11,246 nt of DNA, taken from contig JAGMES010000138.1 in the NCBI GenBank assembly GCA_023128035.1, positions 1 through 11,246 on the forward strand, in the 5' to 3' direction. Shown here in pieces: positions 1 to 5,541 of this stretch. The notes under the pieces are model-generated. The model was not told the origin of the DNA. It saw only the letters and a program-made list of their open reading frames with translations, and made no database searches. Origin of the DNA: Halanaerobiales bacterium. GTDB lineage: Bacteria; Bacillota_F; Halanaerobiia; DY22613. Positions within the stretch are counted from its first letter, which is position 1; the number at the start of each line of letters is the position of its first letter. A program made the position numbers and the translations under genes.

Positions 1-19
1 GGGTCTTAACTCAAAAGAT

Positions 20-66
20 AAAAATAAAGAGAGACGCTATACGATGTATGTGTCTCTTTTTTTATT
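20..66. terminator. Terminator after spoVB, possibly bidirectional
   Basis: An imperfect hairpin pairs AGAGACGC (30-37) with GTGTCTCT (50-57), including one G-T wobble. It can be extended outwards by a few weaker pairs. On the minus strand it is followed by a T-rich run (complement of 20-28), and on the plus strand by a run of eight T (57-63 and nearby). The spoVB stop codon (62-64) lies at its edge, so it most likely ends spoVB transcription. It could also stop transcripts entering from the left. Confidence 0.6.
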
Positions 67-1621
67 TAATTTTATCAAGGTCTTTCTTTGTAATTCCTTT
101 AACTAAAACAAGCCAGATAAAGTACATAATCATAGAAAGCAAAATAGTTAAAAGAGTTATCATTTTTGTTCCTAATCCAAAAACAATTCCTACAGAATCA
201 AAAACAGGTAAAGCGTAGTAGAGAACCAGACATCCTAAGAAAGGTTTAAGCATTATGTGATATAAATTCATTCTAAATCCGACAATTCTACCAATGGAGA
301 TAAAATCAGCAATGGAACCTATAATCCATCCAGCGGCAAGACTTATAGCAGCACCTTTAATTCCAAACAGGGGATGGCTAACAAGTATTAGAATACCACC
401 AAGTTTGAACGAAGTGCCTAGAATCATATTTTTAACAGCCAGATGTGGTTTTCCTAACCCATTTAAGACACCAAAAGCTACGTGTGTGAAATAGGTAGAG
501 ATTGCTCCAAAACCCATGAGAGAAAGAAGTGAGCCTGCTGAGGCATAATTAAAGAGTAGATGACAAATGTCTTTGCCTCGGAAAATGAAAAATAGAGAGG
601 CTGGCATACCGATATAAAAAGTTATTCTTAATACTTCATGATATTTTTCTCGTATAAAATTCATTTTGTTTCGAGCAAGCGCATCAGAAATGGTAGGCAT
701 TAAACTAGTGGTTAATGCAGTACTTATAGTAGTAGGTAAGAAGATAATTTGAATTGCCATTCCAGATAACTGTCCAAATAATGATGTGGCTTCTGCGACA
801 GAAAAACCTGCTTGTTGTAATTTACTAGGAATTAAAATAGCATCAATTGTGTACATTAGAGAGATAACTAATCTACCAATTGTGATAGGAATTCCTATTT
901 TGCATAATTCCTTAAAAGCCTTTTTGGAGGAATAGCTTGAAGTGGTGGTTTTTAAATTTTTCGAAAAAAGATCAGTACCACCTTTTATATACCGGTGAAG
1001 GATGAATAGAATGATAAGAGTAATCATCCCACTAAACTCTCCTACAGTAATACCTATTGCTGCTCCAGTTGATCCATATTGTAAGCCGCGTTTTATTAAT
1101 AGGGAAATGAAATAAACTGATGCAATGATTCGCATCGCTTGCTCTATTGTTTGAGAGATTGCTGTAGGTGTCATTGTTCTTAAACCCTGAAAATAACTTC
1201 TTAGAACAGAAGCAATTGAAACAAAGATAAGAGAAGGAGCTATAGCCTGTAGAAGATAATAAGTACGTATATCAGAAAAAAGTTTTAAGGCCAACCATTT
1301 TGTTGATAAATAAGTAACCCCTGTAAGAGTAAAACTTGTAAATAAGACTGTGATAAGAGCAACACGTAAAATTTTCGTTATTCCTTTGATATCTCCTAAG
1401 GCATTTTTTTCAGAAACTAATTTTGAAACAGCAACAGGAAAACCTAAAGTGGAAAATAGAATTAAAGTTATATAAAGTGGATAAATCATCGAATATAACC
1501 CTACACCTTCATCACCAAGATAATGCACCATAATAATTCTCAGAACAAATCCAAGTATTCGATTGATTAAACCTGCGGCTAGGAGAATAGCTGCTCCTTT
1601 AAGAAAGGTTTGCTGTTTCAT
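62..1621 (-). CDS. spoVB: Stage V sporulation protein B (SpoVB), MOP-superfamily lipid flippase
   Basis: This is a 519-residue polytopic membrane protein of the SpoVB branch of the MATE/MurJ-like (MOP) superfamily. The N terminus has the family hallmarks: KQTFLKGAAIL-like start, then NRILGF, YLGDEGVGLYSMIYP and GFPVAVSKLVSE within the first 75 residues. Hydrophobic segments run throughout, consistent with about 14 membrane helices. Family members act at the sporulating cell's membranes and are needed for spore cortex peptidoglycan, presumably by moving a lipid-linked precursor; that role is family knowledge and is not shown here. I chose ATG at 1621 because AGGAG (complement of 1630-1634) sits 8 bases upstream. 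An in-frame GTG at 1630 would overlap that ribosome-binding site. The gene is monocistronic: a terminator separates it from the upstream GGDEF gene, a hairpin follows it, and a sigma-E-like promoter precedes it. Confidence 0.92.
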   Translation of the reverse strand: MKQQTFLKGAAILLAAGLINRILGFVLRIIMVHYLGDEGVGLYSMIYPLYITLILFSTLGFPVAVSKLVSEKNALGDIKGITKILRVALITVLFTSFTLTGVTYLSTKWLALKLFSDIRTYYLLQAIAPSLIFVSIASVLRSYFQGLRTMTPTAISQTIEQAMRIIASVYFISLLIKRGLQYGSTGAAIGITVGEFSGMITLIILFILHRYIKGGTDLFSKNLKTTTSSYSSKKAFKELCKIGIPITIGRLVISLMYTIDAILIPSKLQQAGFSVAEATSLFGQLSGMAIQIIFLPTTISTALTTSLMPTISDALARNKMNFIREKYHEVLRITFYIGMPASLFFIFRGKDICHLLFNYASAGSLLSLMGFGAISTYFTHVAFGVLNGLGKPHLAVKNMILGTSFKLGGILILVSHPLFGIKGAAISLAAGWIIGSIADFISIGRIVGFRMNLYHIMLKPFLGCLVLYYALPVFDSVGIVFGLGTKMITLLTILLSMIMYFIWLVLVKGITKKDLDKIK

Positions 1622-1712
1622 AAGATTCACTCCTATGCATTTAATTCCGCTCGCCTTGCGAACACTATAAGACGTAAAACATTAATTATTCAACTTTTGC
1701 AGTTGATTTTTA

Positions 1713-1742
1713 AGTATATGCCATCAAACGGTGACATATAAC
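1713..1742 (-). promoter_or_regulatory. Candidate sigma-E promoter of spoVB
   Basis: Read on the minus strand, GTTATATG (1742-1735) and CATATACT (1720-1713) are separated by 14 bases. They resemble the sigma-E -35 (ATATT-like) and -10 (CATACAAT-like) elements at the usual spacing. In Bacillus subtilis spoVB is expressed from the mother-cell factor sigma-E, which fits. The -35 match is only moderate in such A+T-rich DNA. A small hairpin (TCAACT 1690-1695 with AGTTGA 1701-1706) would lie near the start of the transcript. Confidence 0.4.
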
Positions 1743-1765
1743 TCAACTATGAAAGTATAATGCTT

Positions 1766-1812
1766 AATAAAATAAAACACCCTGAAATCAAATTTTACCT
1801 TGACTTCAGGGT
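1766..1812 (-). terminator. Rho-independent terminator of the GGDEF gene
   Basis: On the minus strand a 13-base-pair stem pairs 1812-1800 with 1791-1779. It contains one G-T wobble and closes an 8-base loop. A T-rich tail (complement of 1766-1778, GTTTTATTTTATT) follows. It begins 7 bases after the stop codon of the GGDEF gene, so that gene and spoVB are separate transcription units. Confidence 0.88.
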
Positions 1813-1819
1813 TTAAATC

Positions 1820-2245
1820 TTACAAACAGATGATTTTGTTTTTGCCCAAATCCTTAGCTTTTTTTAACGCTGTTTCTGCTGTTTCAAAATTAGATCCAAC
1901 ACCAGCACTAAAGATAATTCGTAATTCCTTATTCACTGAGGGAAAGTAAAATCCGTGGAAATGCTCTCGAATATCATCAAGGAGAACTTTGGCTTCATTC
2001 ACACTTAAGCCCTTGAAGAAAATTAAAAATTCATCATGCAAAAGTCTACCTAAAATGTGGCGAGTATCAATATTAGTTTTTAAAACATCTGCTGTTTTCT
2101 TTAATACTTCATCCCCTACACTGTGACCATAAACTTCATTAAAACTTTTAAAATTGTCCAAATCGACTATAGCATAACTTCCTTCAAGAGAACTAACTTG
2201 GTTAAAAAATGTTTCTTTACTGTTTAAGCCGGTTAACTTGTCCAC
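1820..2245 (-). CDS. Small stand-alone GGDEF-domain protein with degenerate signature
   Basis: This 141-residue protein is a single GGDEF (diguanylate cyclase) fold with no sensor, membrane or receiver domain. It starts with DKLTGL, the standard entry of the fold. The metal/phosphate motif VDLDNFKSFNEVYGHSVGD (27-45; D28 and D30) is intact. The C-terminal SAGVG and KKAKDLGKNKI are also typical. The signature loop reads RLLHDEF (67-73): the two glycines of GGDEF are replaced by Leu-His while the Asp-Glu pair remains. The inhibitory RxxD site is absent (DTRH instead). Loss of the glycines normally abolishes or strongly reduces c-di-GMP synthesis, so it may bind GTP or act as a non-catalytic partner; that is inference. 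I chose GTG at 2245 because GAGGTGA lies about 7 bases upstream; an earlier in-frame GTG (2257) overlaps that ribosome-binding site. Confidence 0.85.
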   Translation of the reverse strand: MDKLTGLNSKETFFNQVSSLEGSYAIVDLDNFKSFNEVYGHSVGDEVLKKTADVLKTNIDTRHILGRLLHDEFLIFFKGLSVNEAKVLLDDIREHFHGFYFPSVNKELRIIFSAGVGSNFETAETALKKAKDLGKNKIICL

Positions 2246-2346
2246 GTTACCACTCACCTCTCGTAAAAAAATTTGATGTGAATTGTAAATATTTATTCGC
2301 GATTTACTAGTAGTTTTCCTTTAAATATTTTAAAAATTTTGATTTT

Positions 2347-2382
2347 ACCAAATTTTTTTTTTAAAAATCAAAAAAATTTGGT
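2347..2382. repeat. Perfect 13-base-pair A+T-rich inverted repeat
   Basis: ACCAAATTTTTTT (2347-2359) is exactly complementary to AAAAAAATTTGGT (2370-2382), across a 10-base centre. It sits between two divergent genes. It could be a protein-binding site, a cruciform-prone element or a weak bidirectional terminator, as T-rich sequence follows on both strands. Homopolymer runs make up much of the match, so some of the symmetry could be chance. Confidence 0.5.
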
Positions 2383-2399
2383 TTTAAATTAGTCTGATA

Positions 2400-2431
2400 G
2401 CTAAAAATATATTATAAATGTAATTTTTAGC
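2400..2431. repeat. 9-base-pair inverted repeat upstream of rubrerythrin
   Basis: GCTAAAAAT (2400-2408) is exactly complementary to ATTTTTAGC (2423-2431), with 14 bases between the arms. It ends 30 bases before the -35 element of the rubrerythrin promoter, a position suited to a regulator-binding site for either divergent gene. No known operator consensus was recognised. Confidence 0.4.
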
Positions 2432-2461
2432 CAAGAAGAGTACAAAAATTTCAAGAAAGTA

Positions 2462-2490
2462 TTGACAGAAAGAAAAAGCTAGTTTATAAT
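2462..2490 (+). promoter_or_regulatory. Perfect-consensus sigma-A promoter of rubrerythrin
   Basis: TTGACA (2462-2467) and TATAAT (2485-2490) are separated by exactly 17 bases, a full match to the vegetative promoter consensus. Transcription should start near 2497, about 40 bases before the ATG. Such a strong promoter suggests high expression when not repressed. Confidence 0.9.
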
Positions 2491-2503
2491 GTAATTAATA
2501 AAA

Positions 2504-2520
2504 GTAATTATTACTAATAA
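2504..2520. promoter_or_regulatory. Candidate operator (Fur/PerR-like symmetry) in the rubrerythrin leader
   Basis: TTATTA-C-TAATAA (2508-2520) is a perfect 6-1-6 inverted repeat. It overlaps a second one, GTAAT-T-ATTAC (2504-2514). Both lie just downstream of the predicted transcription start, where a bound repressor would block the strong promoter. The spacing and A+T content recall the 7-1-7 boxes of Fur/PerR-family regulators, and rubrerythrin genes of clostridia are known PerR targets. The match to the PerR consensus itself is not exact. Confidence 0.35.
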
Positions 2521-2536
2521 GAAGGGGCTACATATT

Positions 2537-2896
2537 ATGTCTAAAAAAACAGTTGAAAATTTGAAAGCTGCATTTGCTGGTGAGAGTCAGGCTAGAAATA
2601 AGTATACGTTTTTTGCTAAAGTTGCAAGAAAAGAAGGATGGTTAGAAATTGCTGAAGAAGAGGGCGAAAAGAAAGCTGCTCGTTATTTCAGAACTGTTAT
2701 TGATGTAGAAAAGCATCATGCTGAAGTATTTGCAGATTTGAAAAAACGTTTAGAAAATGGTGAGTTTCTGAAGTCTGATGAATCAGTTAAATGGAAGTGT
2801 CGGGTATGTGGTTATATTCATGATGGAACTACTCCACCTGAAGTTTGCCCACTTTGCATTCATCCAGCTAAGCATTATGAGATTTATAAAGGCTAA
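2537..2896 (+). CDS. Short rubrerythrin lacking the middle helices of the diiron bundle
   Basis: Rubrerythrins are cytoplasmic non-haem iron peroxidases that reduce hydrogen peroxide in anaerobes. This one has 119 residues; family members usually have about 165-195. The N-terminal helix with AFAGESQARNKYTFF (12-26; ligand E16) is present. So are a second helix with VEKHH (E58, H61) and a C-terminal rubredoxin domain with C88/C91 and C104/C107. The segment that normally carries the first ExxH motif and the following Glu ligands is absent. KEGWLEIA (32-39) runs straight into EEEGEKKAARYF (40-51), which normally comes about 50-60 residues later. The reading frame is intact, and the gene has a perfect promoter and a ribosome-binding site (GAAGGGG), so it looks expressed. 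The second knuckle has Ile after the Cys (CPLCI) where Gly is usual. The ligand set left per chain, one Glu plus one ExxH, could form a diiron site in a homodimer. Confidence 0.88.
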   Translation: MSKKTVENLKAAFAGESQARNKYTFFAKVARKEGWLEIAEEEGEKKAARYFRTVIDVEKHHAEVFADLKKRLENGEFLKSDESVKWKCRVCGYIHDGTTPPEVCPLCIHPAKHYEIYKG

Positions 2897-2947
2897 CTTT
2901 GCAATAATTTTGAAAAAATAAAATGCATTCATTTTCTATAACTAGGG

Positions 2948-2953
2948 TATAAT
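2948..2953 (+). promoter_or_regulatory. Possible -10 box for the RNA ligase-like gene
   Basis: TATAAT occurs about 100 bases upstream of the 3052 start, in the spacer after rubrerythrin. No good -35 element lies 16-18 bases before it, so this is a weak call. No clear terminator separates the two genes, so read-through from the strong rubrerythrin promoter is also possible. Confidence 0.35.
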
Positions 2954-2956
2954 AAA

Positions 2957-3009
2957 GACTAATTGATCAGAACGGATAAAAGAAGATAGTGTTGGAATAC
3001 TAATTAGTC
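2957..3009 (+). other. Leader stem-loop upstream of the RNA ligase-like gene
   Basis: GACTAATT (2957-2964) is exactly complementary to AATTAGTC (3002-3009), enclosing 37 bases. It begins a few bases after the possible -10 box, so it would form at the 5' end of the transcript. It ends about 40 bases before the start codon. It does not end in a T run, so it is not a terminator. I recognise no known riboswitch or T-box motif in it. Confidence 0.35.
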
Positions 3010-3051
3010 AGGAGATAATTTTCCAGACTTTTTTATATGGTAGGTGAGATA

Positions 3052-3630
3052 ATGAGTAGAGATATTTATCAACAAGTTTTTTTAGTGATTATTCCTGAAC
3101 CTCCTACAAAGAGGATCGCAAAACAAATTCAGAGGGAGGTTAATCAAAAATATAATTTATATGAAGTATTACCTGAACTGCATGTTACCCTTGAGACGGT
3201 TACTATAACGAGAAAAGAGGAAATTGATTTACTGATTTGGGCAATTGATGAAATCGCTAGAAAAATAATACCATTTCCTATAAAGATAAATGACTTCGCA
3301 TGTTTTGATCCACCTTACAAATCGGTATATCTAAATGTAATAAAAACAGAACCTCTGATCCATCTTTATCAGCAGGTTCAATCGCGATTTAAGAAATTGG
3401 GATTTATGGTGAAGGAATATCCTGAAGGGATTCATTTTCATATGACCATAGCTTCCAAAACTTTTGCAGATCGTGAGTGGTCTAATAATGAGTATCGACA
3501 AGCGTGTGAAGAGTTAAAAAGTCTTTCTGTAGAATCTGATTTTGTCTTTAAATCGTTAGAGTTGTGGTATCCAGATTTAGACCCTGAACGTCGAATATTG
3601 GCACGGTTTCCTTTGGAATCAAATACGTGA
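3052..3630 (+). CDS. 2'-5' RNA ligase-like 2H phosphoesterase
   Basis: A 192-residue cytoplasmic protein with the two HxT motifs that define the 2H phosphoesterase superfamily: LHVTL (H44, T46) and FHMTI (H130, T132), about 85 residues apart as expected for the bilobed fold. Relatives include the bacterial 2'-5' RNA ligase/cyclic phosphodiesterase (ThpR/LigT) and YjcG-type proteins. They open or form 2',5' or 2',3'-cyclic phosphodiester bonds in RNA; the true substrate here is unknown. I chose ATG at 3052 because GGTGAG (3042-3047) is directly upstream. An in-frame ATG at 3037 has no ribosome-binding site at a useful distance. The gene stands alone, with a strong terminator immediately behind it. 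The stop codon is adjacent to the terminator stem. Confidence 0.83.
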   Translation: MSRDIYQQVFLVIIPEPPTKRIAKQIQREVNQKYNLYEVLPELHVTLETVTITRKEEIDLLIWAIDEIARKIIPFPIKINDFACFDPPYKSVYLNVIKTEPLIHLYQQVQSRFKKLGFMVKEYPEGIHFHMTIASKTFADREWSNNEYRQACEELKSLSVESDFVFKSLELWYPDLDPERRILARFPLESNT

Positions 3631-3667
3631 AGCTATTGAATTAAAAATTCAATAGCTTTTTTCTTTT
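3631..3667 (+). terminator. Rho-independent terminator after the RNA ligase-like gene
   Basis: A perfect 12-base-pair stem pairs 3631-3642 with 3646-3657 around a 3-base loop (AAA), followed by TTTTTTCTTTT. It begins directly after the stop codon. Confidence 0.93.
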
Positions 3668-3722
3668 AAAGGAAAATTATAATAAAAAAAGCATATACAT
3701 AAGCGAGGAGATCAAATTTTCT

Positions 3723-3729
3723 AAGGAGG
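3723..3729 (+). promoter_or_regulatory. Strong ribosome-binding site fixing a TTG start
   Basis: AAGGAGG is a near-perfect anti-16S match and lies 8 bases before the TTG codon at 3738. This is the main reason for accepting the rare start codon of the CstA-family gene. Confidence 0.85.
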
Positions 3730-3737
3730 CGAATAGA

Positions 3738-5408
3738 TTGAATGCATTATTGGTAGCAGTCGTAGTTATGGTGATTTTTTATGTTGCGTATCGGTTCTAT
3801 GGTACTTATATTAGTATCAAAATATTTGAGCTTAATCCGAATCGGGTTACTCCAGCTCATGAGTTTCAGGATAATGTTGACTTTGTGCCTACAAATAAGA
3901 ATGTTCTTTTTGGGCATCATTTTACTTCAATTGCAGGAGCCGCTCCAATTGTAGGGCCAGCCATTGCTGTTATCTGGGGATGGGTACCTGCGCTTTTGTG
4001 GATTGTTTTCGGTACAATCTTTTTGGGAGCAGTTCATGATTTTGGGTCATTGGTTGTTTCACTCAGATATAAAGGACGTTCTGTGGGTGATATTACCGAA
4101 AAACTTATTGGTCCTCGTGCAAAATTTCTTTTTATGTTGATTATCTTTTTTGCTTTGACTATTGTTATTGCAGTCTTTGCATTGGTTATTGCTTCACTTT
4201 TTATGGCAAATCCAAGTACTGTATTTCCGATATTTTTGGAGATACCTTTGGCTATTGCTTTGGGCTTTCTCGTATACAAGAAAGGTAAAAAGACAACGAT
4301 TCCAGCTATCATTGCAGTAATTATCCTCTATTTTTCAATTTGGGCGGGGCTTCATTTGCCATTTCATATGCCTGCTCTCTTCGGTTCTGAATTAATGACC
4401 TGGATAGTAGTACTATTAGTTTACTGTTACATAGCTTCTATTTTACCAGTTTGGACATTGCTTCAACCCAGGGATTATCTTAACTCTCACCAGCTTTTTG
4501 TGGGTTTAGGTTTAATGGCTTTAGGTCTTGTGGTTGCACGTCCTCAGATTGTGGCCCCAGCGTTTAATGCGTCTCCTTCTGGCGCTCCGAGTATGTTACC
4601 ATTTCTTTTTATTACAATAGCCTGTGGAGCGATCTCTGGATTCCACAGCCTGGTTTCATCAGGAACTACGGTCAAACAGCTTAATGTAGAAACAGATGCC
4701 AAAAGAATTGGTTATGGTGGTATGATCGCTGAAGGTGTGTTGGCTCTTTTTGCTGTTTTAGCTTGTACTGCAGGTTTTGCTTCTAAAGCAGATTGGGCAA
4801 TTCATTATGCCAGTTGGGATGCAGCTCAAGGGTTGGCGGCAAAAGTAGGTGCTTTTGTCAACGGAGGAGCGTCATTCTTGAATGCTTATGGCATTCCTGC
4901 TGAATTGGCTCAAGCGATCATTGCAGTAATTGTCATTAGTTTTGCTGCGACTACTTTAGACTCAGCAACCAGGATTCAACGATATGTTATTTCAGAGATT
5001 TCTGAGACAATTAAGTTGAAGCCTTTGACTAATCGTTATTCAGCTACCTTAGTTGCTGTTGTAACAGCTTTTCTGTTAAGTATGATTAATGGAGGAAAAG
5101 GTGGTCTTATTCTCTGGCCTCTCTTTGGGGTAGTAAATCAACTTTTGGCTGCTTTGGCCTTGTTGGTTATTACTGTCTATCTCTATAGGCGGGCTAAATC
5201 TGTTAAATATACTCTTCTTCCGATGATCTTTATGATGATTATGACAGGTTGGGCGATGGTGATTAATTTGCAGAATTATATTAACCAGGGGGATATTCTC
5301 TTGACTGTTCTGGGTGCAATTATCTTTATTTTGGAGATTTGGATGATCTTTGAAGCCTGGTTTGTATGGAGGAAGAATAAGATAGGAAACATTGGGTTTA
5401 AAAGGTAA
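3738..5408 (+). CDS. cstA: CstA-family carbon starvation protein (peptide/pyruvate transporter)
   Basis: A 556-residue inner-membrane transporter with many hydrophobic segments along its whole length. Family landmarks are FGHHFTSIAGAAPIVGPAIA (58-77), VHDFGSLVVSLRYKGRSVGD (99-118), FHSLVSSGTT (302-311) and TTLDSATRIQRY (405-416). CstA/BtsT relatives take up peptides or pyruvate, often when preferred carbon runs low; the substrate here cannot be told from sequence. It is shorter than the roughly 700-residue E. coli CstA, as is usual for many Bacillota members. The start is TTG at 3738: AAGGAGG (3723-3729) sits 8 bases upstream, and the nearby ATG at 3742 is out of frame. It is a single-gene unit bounded by terminators on both sides. 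It is visibly richer in G+C than the last two genes of the window (28 of 60 bases at 3961-4020). Confidence 0.93.
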   Translation: MNALLVAVVVMVIFYVAYRFYGTYISIKIFELNPNRVTPAHEFQDNVDFVPTNKNVLFGHHFTSIAGAAPIVGPAIAVIWGWVPALLWIVFGTIFLGAVHDFGSLVVSLRYKGRSVGDITEKLIGPRAKFLFMLIIFFALTIVIAVFALVIASLFMANPSTVFPIFLEIPLAIALGFLVYKKGKKTTIPAIIAVIILYFSIWAGLHLPFHMPALFGSELMTWIVVLLVYCYIASILPVWTLLQPRDYLNSHQLFVGLGLMALGLVVARPQIVAPAFNASPSGAPSMLPFLFITIACGAISGFHSLVSSGTTVKQLNVETDAKRIGYGGMIAEGVLALFAVLACTAGFASKADWAIHYASWDAAQGLAAKVGAFVNGGASFLNAYGIPAELAQAIIAVIVISFAATTLDSATRIQRYVISEISETIKLKPLTNRYSATLVAVVTAFLLSMINGGKGGLILWPLFGVVNQLLAALALLVITVYLYRRAKSVKYTLLPMIFMMIMTGWAMVINLQNYINQGDILLTVLGAIIFILEIWMIFEAWFVWRKNKIGNIGFKR

Positions 5409-5425
5409 AATTATATATAATGATT

Positions 5426-5458
5426 AGAGGTGTGAGGGTAGATTCACACCTCTTTTTA
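5426..5458 (+). terminator. Rho-independent terminator after the CstA-family gene
   Basis: A perfect 10-base-pair stem, AGAGGTGTGA (5426-5435) with TCACACCTCT (5444-5453), closes an 8-base loop and is followed by a T run. It separates the transporter from the germination operon. Confidence 0.94.
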
Positions 5459-5473
5459 ATTAATATAAGAGTC

Positions 5474-5504
5474 TGAATTTTTATCATATCTTAGTGGCAT
5501 AATA
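5474..5504 (+). promoter_or_regulatory. Sigma-G-like promoter of the germination operon
   Basis: TGAATT (5474-5479) and CATAATA (5498-5504) are 18 bases apart. Each differs by one base from the sigma-G consensus (TGAATA, 17-18 bases, CATACTA). The -10 ends about 38 bases before the gerA start codon. Germinant receptor operons of spore formers are typically transcribed in the forespore by sigma-G, so element, spacing and gene content agree. Sigma-F recognises similar sequences and cannot be excluded. Confidence 0.65.
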
Positions 5505-5541
5505 ACAATATACCTAATTAAATTTGGAAGGATGAGGAGAA

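Larger units (their letters stand above)
2246..2461. other. A+T-rich divergent spacer with two inverted repeats
   Basis: No gene is supported between the GGDEF start and the rubrerythrin promoter. The spacer is very A+T-rich and holds two inverted repeats, listed separately (2347-2382 and 2400-2431). It must also contain the minus-strand promoter for the GGDEF gene, but I could not find a pair of elements convincing enough to name. Confidence 0.6.

Noticed and set aside
2897..2935. Terminator after rubrerythrin
   Set aside because: Only weak A/T pairings are possible there, with no stable stem and no clean T run.
3672..3700. Promoter for the CstA-family gene (TATAAT at 3678-3683, CATATACAT near 3692)
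   Set aside because: Neither has a credible -35 element at a proper distance, and the first overlaps the tail of the preceding terminator region.
4034..4312. Open frame on the minus strand inside the CstA-family gene
   Set aside because: It lies wholly inside a well-supported gene, has no recognisable motif and is explained by codon bias of the opposite strand. Similar shadows within spoVB, gerA, gerB and gerC were dropped for the same reason.
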